Positions 53,069 through 62,280 of a DNA stretch of 64,000 nucleotides are shown here, piece by piece; within the stretch, counting starts at the first letter, position 1; every line of letters begins with the position of its first letter. Below the pieces are notes generated by a model. It saw only the letters and a list, made by a program, of their open reading frames with translations, did no database searches and was not told the origin of the DNA. This stretch comes from Pradoshia eiseniae (GTDB lineage Bacteria; Bacillota; Bacilli; Bacillales; Pradoshiaceae). The position numbers were made by a program, and so were the translations under genes. The stretch covers positions 372,001 to 436,000 of the forward strand of contig NZ_PKOZ01000001.1 in NCBI RefSeq assembly GCF_002946355.1. Direction: 5' to 3'.

Positions 53069-55150
53069 TTGAGGAAAAGAAAATGGTTTTTGCTATTACT
53101 TGCGATAAGCGTAATCGTGACAGCCGGTTTCAGCAGTCCATCCAAGAAGAAACCGCCAAAACCGCAGGATGATGTGCGTGATGTGGTCATTTATCAAAAT
53201 CTGCCTGAAGCTGATAAAACGATAAGTGGAAAAACGGTACAGATGGAAGCGATTAAGGTATATAAGGACGGTCATTTTACCAAGACCGATGATGTGAAAT
53301 GGTCTGCGGCTAATAAAAAGGTAGCAAGGATATCCTCCGATGGAGAATTGACGCTGACGGGGAAATCTGGGATTGCACCAATTCTCTCTATATCAGGCAA
53401 GAAAATCGATACTGCCTTTTTAGTAGTCGATAAAAGGGGAAAAGCGTCCTTCCGCACAATGAAGCATAAGCGCTATAAAATCGCTGATTATGCCATCAGC
53501 AAGATGTCGGTGGAAGAGAAACTCGGGCAAATGCTTATGCCTGATTATCGGAATTGGAACGGCCAAAATGTAACGGAGATGCTTCCGGAAATCGAACAGC
53601 AAATTAAGGATTTCGACTTGGGCGGTGTTATCCTTTTCCGCGAGAATGTGGTCACGACTGAGCAAACCGCCAGACTGGTAGATGCCTATCAGCAGGCGTC
53701 AGAAAAGTACGGGATGTTTGTCTCCATCGACCAAGAGGGAGGAATCGTGACAAGGCTTCAATCAGGTACAGACATGCCTGGAAATATGGCGCTTGGCGCG
53801 ACTCGCTCCGCTGAAATTACGAAAGACGTAGCACGCGCTATCGGAGAGGAACTGGCTTCACTCGGCATCAACACGAACTTCGCTCCAACACTAGATGTCA
53901 ACAATAATCCAGACAACCCAGTCATTGGCGTCCGCTCCTTCAGCGAAAACCCCGAGCTGACTGCGGAGCTTGGTACAGCCTATATTGAAGGGATGCAAGG
54001 AGCTGGCACGATTGCAACAGCGAAGCATTTTCCGGGGCACGGTGATACAGCGGTTGATTCCCATGTAGGACTGCCAGAAGTTCCCTATGAGATGGACCGC
54101 TTAAGGGAAGTGGAGCTCTATCCATTCCAGCAGGCGATGAATGCGGGTGTCGATGCCATCATGTCAGCCCATATTACCTTCCCTAAAATCGATGAAACAA
54201 AGGTGATTTCGAAGAAGACAGGAGAGGAAATCTCCTTGCCTGCTACACTGTCTCATCGAATACTGACCGGGCTAATCAGGGAGGAAATGAACTATGACGG
54301 ATTGATTGTCACGGATGCCATGAATATGGGCGCCATCACTGAGCATTACGGAACCGTTGACGCGGCTATCATGTCCGTTAAGGCTGGAACAGATATCGTG
54401 CTCATGCCGGTTGGTCTTGAGGCTTCGAGGGCGGGCTTGCTTGAGGCCATCGCTAGTGGAGAAATTAAGGAAAAACGAATTGATGCCTCGGTGAAACGGA
54501 TTCTTTCCTTGAAAATCAAGCGCGGCATCTTCAAGGAAGAATCACCTGAACCGCTTGAAGAACGAATCGCGAAGGCCGTTCAAACCGTTGGTTCCCCGGA
54601 ACATAAAGCAATCGAAAAAACAGCAGCTGAAAAATCCATCACGCTTGTCAAAAATGATGATGTCCTTCCATTAAGTGGCCTGGAGGATTCAGCAAAGCTT
54701 GTTGTCATCGGAGCGACTTATAACCAAGACTTATTCAATGCCATAAAGAGCAAGCATACGAACACAAGTGTCATCAATCTGCCAGCGGATTATCAGTTGA
54801 CAGAGCCACAGAAAGAGCAGCTTCGCGAAGCGGACTATATCATCATCGGCAGCCATACATCGAATGTGGCACAAAGATTGCCAAGCCATCCGCAAATGCA
54901 GCGAATCAATGACCTGATTGCGAACTATGAGGCACCAGCAATTGCGGTCGCCATCCGAAACCCATATGACATCATGTCCTATCCAGAGGTGGATGCCTAT
55001 ATTGCCCAATATGGGTTCCGTACCGCAAGCTTCAACGCGACCGCTGCAGCCATATTCGGTGAAATCAATCCGAGCGGGAAGCTGCCAGTCACAATCCCAG
55101 CTGGACAAGGTGAAATCCTTTACCCATTTGGTCACGGCTTATCCTATTAA
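53069..55150 (+). CDS. nagZ: exo-beta-N-acetylglucosaminidase NagZ (GH3) with N-terminal Ig-like domain
   Basis: 693 residues from TTG 53069, which follows GGGGAGGG by six bases, 17 bases after the amiE stop. A signal peptide (1 to about 22) is followed by a Big_2-like beta domain (~35-122, with VKWSAANKKVARISSDGELT) not present in the B. subtilis enzyme as I recall it. The GH3 barrel then shows KLGQMLMPDYRNW near 151, the catalytic dyad D330-S-H332 after KHFPGHGD, and the nucleophile Asp416 in VTDAMNM. A C-terminal domain follows. It releases GlcNAc from muropeptides. The 84-residue dyad-to-nucleophile spacing matches the Bacillus NagZ type. Confidence 0.9.
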   Translation: MRKRKWFLLLLAISVIVTAGFSSPSKKKPPKPQDDVRDVVIYQNLPEADKTISGKTVQMEAIKVYKDGHFTKTDDVKWSAANKKVARISSDGELTLTGKSGIAPILSISGKKIDTAFLVVDKRGKASFRTMKHKRYKIADYAISKMSVEEKLGQMLMPDYRNWNGQNVTEMLPEIEQQIKDFDLGGVILFRENVVTTEQTARLVDAYQQASEKYGMFVSIDQEGGIVTRLQSGTDMPGNMALGATRSAEITKDVARAIGEELASLGINTNFAPTLDVNNNPDNPVIGVRSFSENPELTAELGTAYIEGMQGAGTIATAKHFPGHGDTAVDSHVGLPEVPYEMDRLREVELYPFQQAMNAGVDAIMSAHITFPKIDETKVISKKTGEEISLPATLSHRILTGLIREEMNYDGLIVTDAMNMGAITEHYGTVDAAIMSVKAGTDIVLMPVGLEASRAGLLEAIASGEIKEKRIDASVKRILSLKIKRGIFKEESPEPLEERIAKAVQTVGSPEHKAIEKTAAEKSITLVKNDDVLPLSGLEDSAKLVVIGATYNQDLFNAIKSKHTNTSVINLPADYQLTEPQKEQLREADYIIIGSHTSNVAQRLPSHPQMQRINDLIANYEAPAIAVAIRNPYDIMSYPEVDAYIAQYGFRTASFNATAAAIFGEINPSGKLPVTIPAGQGEILYPFGHGLSY

Positions 55151-55172
55151 TCCATTTTGAAGGAGGCTTTAT

Positions 55173-56429
55173 ATGCTGAAGAAAAGTGTCGCTCTTCTAT
55201 TCACATTTGTCCTGATTTTATCGACCATCTCTTTCGTACAAGCAGGCCACAAGGGGAAGCATAAATCAAAGGAACTAAAGCTCGGCGTGGATGTTGTCTT
55301 GAGCAGTGAGAAAAAGCTGCTAAAAGGAAAACGAGTCGGCCTCATTACTAATCCGACCGGAGTCGACCAAGACTTAAACAGCATCGTTGACCGTTTTTAT
55401 AATGACAAGGATATCAACCTCACCGCTTTATATGGCCCGGAGCACGGGGTGAGGGGTGATGCCCAGGCGGGAAGCTATGTAGATTTCTATATTGATGAAG
55501 AAACAGGACTTCCTGTTTACAGCCTTTACGGAAAAACAAGGAAACCAACGCCTGAAATGCTTGAGAACGTTGATGTGCTCGTGTTTGACATTCAGGATGT
55601 TGGCACACGCTTCTATACGTATATATACACAATGGCCCTGGCAATGGAAGCAGCAAAGGAAAAGGGAATCCCATTCATCGTCCTTGACCGCCCGAATCCA
55701 ATCGGCGGCTTGAAGGTAGAGGGACCGATTCTTGAAGCGCCAGAGTATGCATCCTTTATCGGCCAATATGAGATCCCGCTCAGGCATGGGATGACTGTCG
55801 GTGAACTGGCTAAGCTGTTTAATAAGGAGTTTGAAATCGGAGCAGATCTCACTGTAGTCAAGATGAAGAATTGGAAAAGGTATATGAATTATGAGGATAC
55901 AGGATTAGAGTGGGTCCTCCCATCTCCGAACATGCCAACACTTGATACAGCATACGCCTACCCTGGAACCGGGCTGATTGAAGGGACGAATTTATCTGAG
56001 GGACGCGGTACGACGAAGCCTTTCGAATTACTCGGAGCCCCGTTCATAAACGGTGCTGAGCTTGCAAGAGAGCTAAACAAGCTGAAGCTGAAGGGTGTTG
56101 AATTCCGCGCTGCCTCCTTCACGCCGACTTTCTCGAAGCATAGCGGAGTTTTGAGCCATGGAGTTGAGGTGCATATCACAGATTATGATGATTTCGTACC
56201 GCTAGAGACCGGACTCCATATCGTGAAGACGGTTCATGACCTGTATCCGGATGATTTTGAATTCCGGGCAGAGGACAGCAAGGGCATTTCCTTTTTCGAC
56301 TCACTCATAGGAAATGGCTGGGTTCGTGATGATATTGAAGCGGGCAAATCAGTCAAGCAAATCAAACAGAAATGGGATAGGGATTTGAAAGGATTCTTGA
56401 AGGTTCGGTCGAAATATTTGCTGTATTAA
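55173..56429 (+). CDS. namZ: exo-beta-N-acetylmuramidase NamZ (DUF1343 / YbbC family)
   Basis: 418 residues with a signal peptide (1 to about 24). Seen: GLITNPTGVD near 56, LYGPEHGVRGDAQAG near 88, VFDIQDVGTRFYTYIYTM near 138 (highly conserved Asp/Gln region), DRPNPIGG near 173, WVLPSPNMPTLDTAYAYPGTGL near 250 and EGTNLSEGRGTTKPFE near 273. This is the DUF1343 family shown in B. subtilis to cleave terminal MurNAc. It follows nagZ by 22 bases with SD GAAGGAGG. With AmiE and NagZ it would strip peptidoglycan fragments outside the cell. Confidence 0.92.
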   Translation: MLKKSVALLFTFVLILSTISFVQAGHKGKHKSKELKLGVDVVLSSEKKLLKGKRVGLITNPTGVDQDLNSIVDRFYNDKDINLTALYGPEHGVRGDAQAGSYVDFYIDEETGLPVYSLYGKTRKPTPEMLENVDVLVFDIQDVGTRFYTYIYTMALAMEAAKEKGIPFIVLDRPNPIGGLKVEGPILEAPEYASFIGQYEIPLRHGMTVGELAKLFNKEFEIGADLTVVKMKNWKRYMNYEDTGLEWVLPSPNMPTLDTAYAYPGTGLIEGTNLSEGRGTTKPFELLGAPFINGAELARELNKLKLKGVEFRAASFTPTFSKHSGVLSHGVEVHITDYDDFVPLETGLHIVKTVHDLYPDDFEFRAEDSKGISFFDSLIGNGWVRDDIEAGKSVKQIKQKWDRDLKGFLKVRSKYLLY

Positions 56430-56437
56430 TCAGAAGT

Positions 56438-56478
56438 GAAGCTTGAAGGGGATAAATTCCTTTTAAGCTTCTTTTTTT
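56438..56478 (+). terminator. terminator of amiE-nagZ-namZ
   Basis: GAAGCTT and AAGCTTC pair, with an inner AAGG/CCTT helix, followed by seven T residues. Confidence 0.85.
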
Positions 56479-56570
56479 ATTGGCTGGAAACATTAGAACG
56501 TCTGAAAACAGGCACTAGGAAAGACTTTTATCATATATAGGTGACATATGACTTATTGAGGAGGATGTGT

Positions 56571-57662
56571 TTGCCCGTGTTACCGTTAGAAAAATACTTT
56601 GGTCAGTTAGAGCTCGTATATGAATTTTATGGTGCTATGCCTACTGGTTTAACGGTTTCAGAAACAGGCCGTATCTTCGTTTGTTTTCCGAAATGGGGAG
56701 ACGACGTTCCGTATACGGTCGCAGAGCTTGTGGATGACCGATTACAGGCTTACCCCAATATAGAGGTCAATTTGGATGGACAGGGAGATATGGCCGCTTC
56801 CTTCATCAGTGTCCAAAGCGTTGTTGCGGATGGGCTAGGCACCCTGTGGGTTTTAGATACCGCATCTCCCAATTTTTCGCCGCCTAAAATAGGGGGAGCT
56901 AAACTTGTCGCAGTAGATTTGGAAATGAATACAATCAGTAAAGTATATACTTTCGCGGAGGATGTGGTACTGCCAACAACCTACTTGAATGATGTCCGCT
57001 TTGATTTTCGAGTTGGCAAAGCGGGATTTGCCTATATCACGGATTCAGCGTCTGAAGGCCCAGGGGCCATCATTGTCGTGGATTTGGACAGCGGGGCTGC
57101 CTTTAGACGGTTAAATGGAGCTCCATCCACCACACCTGACCCATATTTTTTGCCGAAAGTGGAGGGGAAGGTTTTGATGAACCGGCGGGAAGATGGTTCC
57201 ACTTCCCCGTTAAGCATGTCGGCGGATGGAATAGCCATTTCTCCTGATGGAAAGAAATTGTTTTATTGTCCATTGACGAGCCGCCATCTCTATTCGATAT
57301 CTACGAAAGCTCTGCGAGATAGAACGATACCAGATGAAGAGCTAAGCTATCATGTGGAGTATTGGGGAGAAAAAGGCGCGTCTGACGGCATGATTACCGA
57401 TGCAAAGGGAGCGATTTATGCGGGGGATTATGAGAATAATAGTATTCGAAAGATAGAGCCGGATGGCCGGATCGTAACTATCGCTCATGACCCGAGGATC
57501 TTATGGGCGGATACATTATCCATTGGTCCGGATCAATATCTGTATGTCATCGTGAACCAATTGCACCGGCAGGCAAGATTTCATTATGGAAGAGACCTTA
57601 GGCAAAAGCCGTATAGCCTGCTTCGTATAAGGGTTGATGAATTACCGGCTCCTGCCTCTTAA
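56571..57662 (+). CDS. major royal jelly protein-related (SMP-30-like beta-propeller) protein
   Basis: 363 residues. The start is TTG 56571, six bases after AGGAGG; an upstream in-frame GTG lies before that SD. Seen: PTGLTVSETGRIFVCFPKWGD at about 23-43, LWVLDTASPNF near 93, DLEMNTISKVY, YLNDVRFDF near 142, GFAYITDSASEGPGAIIVVDL near 158 and ADGIAISPDGKKLFYCPL near 222. These are repeats of a six-bladed propeller with MRJP/Yellow signature. No signal peptide is seen, so it is cytoplasmic. The substrate is unknown; family members include lactonase-like and binding proteins. Confidence 0.82.
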   Translation: MPVLPLEKYFGQLELVYEFYGAMPTGLTVSETGRIFVCFPKWGDDVPYTVAELVDDRLQAYPNIEVNLDGQGDMAASFISVQSVVADGLGTLWVLDTASPNFSPPKIGGAKLVAVDLEMNTISKVYTFAEDVVLPTTYLNDVRFDFRVGKAGFAYITDSASEGPGAIIVVDLDSGAAFRRLNGAPSTTPDPYFLPKVEGKVLMNRREDGSTSPLSMSADGIAISPDGKKLFYCPLTSRHLYSISTKALRDRTIPDEELSYHVEYWGEKGASDGMITDAKGAIYAGDYENNSIRKIEPDGRIVTIAHDPRILWADTLSIGPDQYLYVIVNQLHRQARFHYGRDLRQKPYSLLRIRVDELPAPAS

Positions 57663-57697
57663 AATGAAGGTGAGTTACTACAATAACAGGACAAAAA

Positions 57698-57720
57698 AAG
57701 ACGAACGATTTGTTCGTCTT
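57698..57720. terminator. bidirectional terminator
   Basis: AAGACGAAC and GTTCGTCTT pair perfectly (9 bp) around GATTT. A seven-A run lies 5', which becomes the T-run for the minus-strand copD transcript. Confidence 0.87.
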
Positions 57721-57722
57721 CA

Positions 57723-58817
57723 TTATGACTGCAGGCTCCAAATCAATCCGAAGTATCCGGATAAAACAACCATCATCCCCATTAAAAAGGTGCTGAGGGG
57801 AGGGAGCTTTCTTAAATAGGCAATGACCATTAGCACAGCGAACACAATCGCCAGCAGGAAGAGGGCGATGCTTGTAGCGCCAGGTGCCCAATGGATGATG
57901 AGATTGGCTTGGAACGTGCCCTGATAGAATAGAAGGAACAGATTAGATACGACATTTTCCGTGATTATGACCTCATGCGGAGGTGCCTGCTGTCCTAAGG
58001 CCGCGGTTGCCGTGAAGATTAGCAGAATAATAATACTCTCTGCCTTTGCCCATGGGCGCGGATTCCATTCTGGCGCCAATTTCACTTTCCTTTTCATCAG
58101 CATGCTATTGATAAAGGCATAGATGATTAACGGGATAATTAATAAATGCTTCAGCAGCAAGGACTGTCCGTATGGCAGCATCCAGCTGTTTACATAATCC
58201 TTGAATTCGATGGCAAAATTCATTAATACAATACCTGATACCGTGGTAACCACGACACATATGACGGCTGCCGGTGTGAACCAGGTGAGGAACTTGTCCC
58301 AGTTGGCATGATTTTTCGAAAACCAGCTGACCACAAGCAGGATTCCTGCCCAAATGCTGACAGCAGTAACATGTGCCGTATGACTCAGGAAGCCGACAAT
58401 CTGGTCATAGGAGCTGGCATGGCTTGACCATCCCATCGCAATGATCAGTACCAGCGTCATCATAATTCCGACCCAGGCATAGGCCGGTTTCTTGTCATAA
58501 TCAAACCAGACAAGAAATAAAAACAGGAATGTCGCGATGAAGTAAGTCAATAACCATGACTTTCCTGCTTCAAAGGTGAACAGAACGGACTGCACGATTG
58601 AGCCCAGGTTAATTCCATCATATAAGTAGGCGATGATTTGCCAGACCGGTATGAATGATAGGAACGCAATGCCGGCGGATGCAGCCAAGAGCCACGCTTT
58701 ACGGATACGAATTTCAGGGCGATAGGCAGCGGGGATAAGCAGGAGAATGAGGCTCCCCATTAAAATCGCAAAGCAGATGTAGAGCAGGGCTTGACTGATG
58801 ATAACGAAGAACAGCAT
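57723..58817 (-). CDS. copD: CopD-family copper transport/resistance membrane protein
   Basis: 364 residues with about eight or nine membrane spans. Seen: GWSSHASSY near 130 and HTAHVTAVSIWAGILLVV near 147 (conserved His residues of the CopD core), and LLLKHLLIIPLIIYAFIN near 226. These match the membrane part of YcnJ/CopD proteins. It follows the CopC-like gene by two bases, so the pair works together. In B. subtilis CopC and CopD are fused in YcnJ for copper uptake; here they are separate. The direction of transport is not decided. Confidence 0.87.
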   Translation of the reverse strand: MLFFVIISQALLYICFAILMGSLILLLIPAAYRPEIRIRKAWLLAASAGIAFLSFIPVWQIIAYLYDGINLGSIVQSVLFTFEAGKSWLLTYFIATFLFLFLVWFDYDKKPAYAWVGIMMTLVLIIAMGWSSHASSYDQIVGFLSHTAHVTAVSIWAGILLVVSWFSKNHANWDKFLTWFTPAAVICVVVTTVSGIVLMNFAIEFKDYVNSWMLPYGQSLLLKHLLIIPLIIYAFINSMLMKRKVKLAPEWNPRPWAKAESIIILLIFTATAALGQQAPPHEVIITENVVSNLFLLFYQGTFQANLIIHWAPGATSIALFLLAIVFAVLMVIAYLRKLPPLSTFLMGMMVVLSGYFGLIWSLQS

Positions 58818-58819
58818 GC

Positions 58820-59353
58820 TTACTTCTTCCTTCTAAACATGAACCAAAGACTGGCGGCTAAGATGATGGCGACGATACCGATGACAACAGGAACAATCAC
58901 AGAGTCATCATCAGCCTCGACATTTTCATTATCAGTCACTTCTGATTCTGGTGTCGCTTCTTCTGTCCGGTCTGTCTCCTGCTCGGTTTCCTCATTCACT
59001 GGCACATTCACTGTGAATTCAATGGAATCCTGGATTGGATGCCCATCGGCGCCAATGATGTCCCATGCGATCTTATACGTGTCATTGGCCAAAGGTTCAG
59101 CCATCGCGATGGTGACCGTGTCCTGGTCAAGGTAGACTGTCTCGATTTGTTCTGTATTGCCATCTGATCCCGTAACGGTGAAACTGCTATTCTCTTCAAT
59201 CTTCGTGGAATAAATCAGGGTAAGCTCTTGGATAGGCTCTGTCACTTCCCCGCCTGCTGCAGGAGCAGATTCCTTCAGGGCTGTATGGGCCCATGCTTCG
59301 TTAGCAAACAAAAGGAAGGCTAAGGCAAGGATGCCAGCTATTTTTCTAATCAT
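58820..59353 (-). CDS. copC: CopC-domain copper-binding protein with membrane anchor
   Basis: 177 residues. ATG 59353 is chosen since GAGGAGATTCGT precedes it; an upstream in-frame codon has no SD. The signal peptide ends ...NEAWA, leaving His as the first mature residue (HTALKESAP), the N-terminal Cu(II) ligand of CopC. A beta-sandwich follows, with AWDIIGADGHPIQDSIEFTV carrying the second Asp/His site. An acidic linker (Glu/Thr rich, ~118-147) and a C-terminal span with RRKK anchor it outside the membrane. It forms an operon with copD. Confidence 0.9.
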   Translation of the reverse strand: MIRKIAGILALAFLLFANEAWAHTALKESAPAAGGEVTEPIQELTLIYSTKIEENSSFTVTGSDGNTEQIETVYLDQDTVTIAMAEPLANDTYKIAWDIIGADGHPIQDSIEFTVNVPVNEETEQETDRTEEATPESEVTDNENVEADDDSVIVPVVIGIVAIILAASLWFMFRRKK

Positions 59354-59489
59354 ACGAATCTCCTCTTGACATATTTTTACTTTGTATGTAGATTTTAGAC
59401 AAATCAAAATAATCGTAGCAGATGCCAAGTGGGAATGTCTAACAGCAAGACTGATAGCTTGCTAATTAAGAAACGGGGAGGTAACAAAT

Positions 59490-60245
59490 TTGACACAAAG
59501 TAACCATAAAGTCGCTCTTGTCACAGGTGCGAGTAATCGAAGGGATATCGGGACAGCCATTTGCCGCCAGCTGGCAGGCAAGGGATTTGACCTGTTCTTT
59601 ACGCATTGGAAGGCAGAACCGGATTGGATAGAGGAATTCCATCATGAATTGAAACGGGCAGGCATAAATAGCGGAAGTGCGGAAATTGATTTATCTGAAG
59701 CGGATGCCGCCTTTCAGATTCTAGATGCCGCCCAGTTAACGATAGGCCTACCGTCCATATTGGTCAATAACGCCGCGCATTCCGTCCGGGATGGATATAG
59801 GGAATTGGATGCGAGAATTTTAGATGAACATTATCAAGTGAACATGAGGGCAACATTTCTTCTTTCCGTGGAGTTTGCCCGCCGTTTTGAAGCATCAGGA
59901 GCAGAATCTGGTAGAATCATTAACCTGACATCAGGTCAAGATTTGGGCCCGATGCCAGGCGAGCTTGCTTACGCAGCCACAAAAGGCGCCATTTCTGCCT
60001 TTACGAAATCACTTTCAGCAGAGCTCGCACCTATTGGCATAACTGTGAACGCGGTTAACCCGGGAGCGACGGATTCCACCTGGATGAATGAGGGCATCAG
60101 GCAGCATCTATTGCCCAAATTTCCGATGGGGCGGATCGGTCAGCCAAGCGATATAGCCAAGCTGATTGGGTTTTTAGCAAGTGAGGAGGGCGGATGGATT
60201 ACCGGTCAGGTCATTCACTCGGAAGGCGGATTCTTGAGAGGATAA
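59490..60245 (+). CDS. short-chain dehydrogenase/reductase
   Basis: 251 residues. Seen: VALVTGASNRRDIGTAI near 8 (nucleotide loop, with an unusual Asn-Arg-Arg-Asp insert), VNNAAHSV near 92, INLTSGQDLG near 143 (catalytic Ser) and YAATKGAISAF near 158 (YxxxK). NAVNPGATDSTWM near 187 and GGWITGQVIHSEGGFLRG close the protein, as in FabG-like SDRs. The start is TTG 59490 with GGGGAGG eight bases upstream. The substrate is not identifiable. The convergent acetyltransferase stop is only 11 bases away, with no terminator between. Confidence 0.88.
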   Translation: MTQSNHKVALVTGASNRRDIGTAICRQLAGKGFDLFFTHWKAEPDWIEEFHHELKRAGINSGSAEIDLSEADAAFQILDAAQLTIGLPSILVNNAAHSVRDGYRELDARILDEHYQVNMRATFLLSVEFARRFEASGAESGRIINLTSGQDLGPMPGELAYAATKGAISAFTKSLSAELAPIGITVNAVNPGATDSTWMNEGIRQHLLPKFPMGRIGQPSDIAKLIGFLASEEGGWITGQVIHSEGGFLRG

Positions 60246-60256
60246 AAAGGTAACCC

Positions 60257-60763
60257 TTAAATCTGCCTTATATAATGCAGAGTTACATACCCTTCTTGTT
60301 TAGCGCTGAAGTAGCTTTCCTTCTCTGATAGAAAGCGGAAACCGCGTGCCTCATAGAAGGGGATGGCTTTTTGATTGTCCTTGGCGACAGCCACGCGCTG
60401 TTCGGTCGCTCCCCATTCCTTCTGCTGGGCTGTGACGGCATCTAGGAGGAGAGTGCCAATTCCTTCGCCGCGCCGGTTTGGATCCAGATAGAGGACATAC
60501 AGTTCACCGAGTGTGTCACTCTCCATACCGCCTCCTGCAGCACCGATCACCTGTCCATTTTCGACCGCAACGAAGTACCCGCCCCAGTGCCGGGAATGCT
60601 CCGTTACCTCTTTTGTGATTCTCTCCTGATTGTAAAACTCTTCAATGACCTTCTCGATATAGTCCTTAGAACGCAGGCCGGGATATGTTGCACGGTAGCC
60701 TCGAGAGCACACATCCTGAATGCCTTTTACATGGGTTAAGTCAGCTAGTTTAATTTCAATCAT
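60257..60763 (-). CDS. GNAT-family N-acetyltransferase
   Basis: 168 residues. Seen: GYFVAVENGQVIGAAGGGM near 63 (strand 2-3), LYVLYLDPNRRGEGIGTLLLDAV near 88-110, which contains the R-R-G-x-G-x-G acetyl-CoA loop, and AIPFYEARGFRFLSEKE near 143 (strand 5). The ATG has GGGAGG upstream on the minus strand. The acceptor is unknown. It is monocistronic and converges on the SDR gene. Confidence 0.87.
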   Translation of the reverse strand: MIEIKLADLTHVKGIQDVCSRGYRATYPGLRSKDYIEKVIEEFYNQERITKEVTEHSRHWGGYFVAVENGQVIGAAGGGMESDTLGELYVLYLDPNRRGEGIGTLLLDAVTAQQKEWGATEQRVAVAKDNQKAIPFYEARGFRFLSEKESYFSAKQEGYVTLHYIRQI

Positions 60764-60833
60764 GATTACCTCCCATTTATCAATCTAATATACAGGTATT
60801 ATACTATATTTTGGTAATATATTTACGTATGGC

Positions 60834-60863
60834 TTGACAGAGAAAATCTTGATTTTGCATCAT
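60834..60863 (+). promoter_or_regulatory. candidate promoter of the NUDIX-HAD operon
   Basis: A perfect TTGACA -35 (60834-60839) is followed at 18 bases by CATCAT (60858-60863), four of six matches to TATAAT. It lies 60 bases before the NUDIX start. Confidence 0.45.
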
Positions 60864-60923
60864 GAAGAAGAGGAACAGTTTTTCGGGTGGGGACGGTCAA
60901 TTTGAAGAGGGGATGAGATACAT

Positions 60924-61379
60924 ATGCCAGTGCGAAACTCGGCGAAAGCGGTCATTATAAAGGACGGTAGTGTGTTGCTGACAAAGAATCAGCATGAGCA
61001 AGAAATTTTCTACTTATTCCCGGGAGGCGGTCAAGAACACGGTGAGACGTTGGAGGAGGCTGTGAAACGGGAATGCATCGAGGAAATCGGGCAGGAGGTC
61101 GTGGTCGGAGAGCTGCTTCATATTCGGGAATATATCGGGAAGAATCATGAGCATGCCTTCTTTGACCACCGGGTACATCAGGTGGAGTTTTTCTTTGCGT
61201 GCGACCTTGCTTCTCCATGGAATGACCAAGACCAGCCAGCCCGTCCAGATGATTATCAGGTTGGTGTCGAATGGATTTCATTAAACAAGCTGGAACAGAT
61301 CCCTTTTTATCCGAAGAAGCTCGGCACCATTCTCTCCAACACAAAGAAAGGTCCATTCTACTTGGGCGACATCAATTAG
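60924..61379 (+). CDS. NUDIX hydrolase
   Basis: 151 residues. The Nudix box is complete at residues ~35-57: GGGQEHGETLEEAVKRECIE followed by EIG (G-x5-E-x7-R-E-x-x-E-E-x-G). It hydrolyses nucleoside diphosphate-linked compounds; the substrate is not readable. SD GAGGGGATGAG precedes the ATG. It is followed by a HAD phosphatase gene 14 bases downstream, so the two may act in sequence on nucleotide or sugar phosphates. Confidence 0.88.
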   Translation: MPVRNSAKAVIIKDGSVLLTKNQHEQEIFYLFPGGGQEHGETLEEAVKRECIEEIGQEVVVGELLHIREYIGKNHEHAFFDHRVHQVEFFFACDLASPWNDQDQPARPDDYQVGVEWISLNKLEQIPFYPKKLGTILSNTKKGPFYLGDIN

Positions 61380-61393
61380 AGGGGAAGGAAGAC

Positions 61394-62062
61394 ATGACGA
61401 CAAAAGCGATAATTTTTGATTTTGATGGATTGATTTTTGATACGGAAACCTGTGAGCTGAAATCATTTGAGCAGCTTTATGAGAAATACGGAGTGGAATT
61501 TCCGAAAGATGAGTGGCTGAGGATTGTCGGCACCATCTCCACATATGACCCATATGAAACATTGACAGGTGCTCATCCCCAATTAATGAAAAATGATCTT
61601 ATGGCTGAGTATGCCGCCTTATTTGAGAAAATCGTAGAAGGAGAAACAGTGAGGGAGGGTGTGAAAGAATATATTGAGAGAGGGAAGGAACTAGGGCTTA
61701 AAATCGCGATTGCCTCCAGCTCATCAAGGAAATGGATTGAGAAATACCTCGCTGTGATCGGATTGGACGTCGCGTTATTTGATGTTATCTGTACATCTGA
61801 TGACGTGAAAAACGTGAAACCAGACCCTGAGCTGTATGAGAAGGTGCTAAGTCACTTTGACATTGAACCGGGTGAGGCAATTGTCTTTGAGGATTCCGCG
61901 AACGGATCGCTTGCAGCAATCCGTGCCAATATCCCGTGCGTCATCGTGCCGAATGAGGTGACAAAAGGGCTAGTCTTTGACGAGAGGGTTGCCTTGCGCT
62001 TGAATTCGAAAAAGGATATGGAGCTTGACCGCGTAATTGAGTTCATTAGCTCGCGTCAATAA
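61394..62062 (+). CDS. HAD-superfamily hydrolase, beta-phosphoglucomutase-like
   Basis: 222 residues from ATG 61394, which has GGGGAAGGAAG just upstream. Seen: IIFDFDGLIFDTE with nucleophile Asp9 and Asp11, a helical cap (~20-85), IASSSSRKWIEKYL near 111 (motif II Ser), NVKPDPELYEKVL near 143 (motif III Lys) and VFEDSANGSLAAIRA near 166 (motif IV). This is the layout of the YhcW/PgmB group acting on sugar phosphates. It forms an operon with the NUDIX gene and ends at a terminator. Confidence 0.88.
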   Translation: MTTKAIIFDFDGLIFDTETCELKSFEQLYEKYGVEFPKDEWLRIVGTISTYDPYETLTGAHPQLMKNDLMAEYAALFEKIVEGETVREGVKEYIERGKELGLKIAIASSSSRKWIEKYLAVIGLDVALFDVICTSDDVKNVKPDPELYEKVLSHFDIEPGEAIVFEDSANGSLAAIRANIPCVIVPNEVTKGLVFDERVALRLNSKKDMELDRVIEFISSRQ

Positions 62063-62078
62063 AATACATAGAGAGTGT

Positions 62079-62112
62079 CCCCAAAGTGCCAATCGCAGCT
62101 TTGGGGCTTTTC
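62079..62112 (+). terminator. terminator of the NUDIX-HAD operon
   Basis: CCCCAAAG and CTTTGGGG pair perfectly (8 bp) around a 12-base loop, followed by CTTTTCT. Confidence 0.8.
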
Positions 62113-62280
62113 TAGTGAGCTTTGCATGGACGAACATTAAAGAAAACTAGAAGAACTTAACTAGAGTTAGCATGACCAAAGGTGATGCTGACCAAGGTGG
62201 AACGGCCGTTATGAGGAGCTAATCAAGAATGATTGCTAACACATATAGTTGAATGTTAGGAGAAAAAATCTGGCGGTAAC

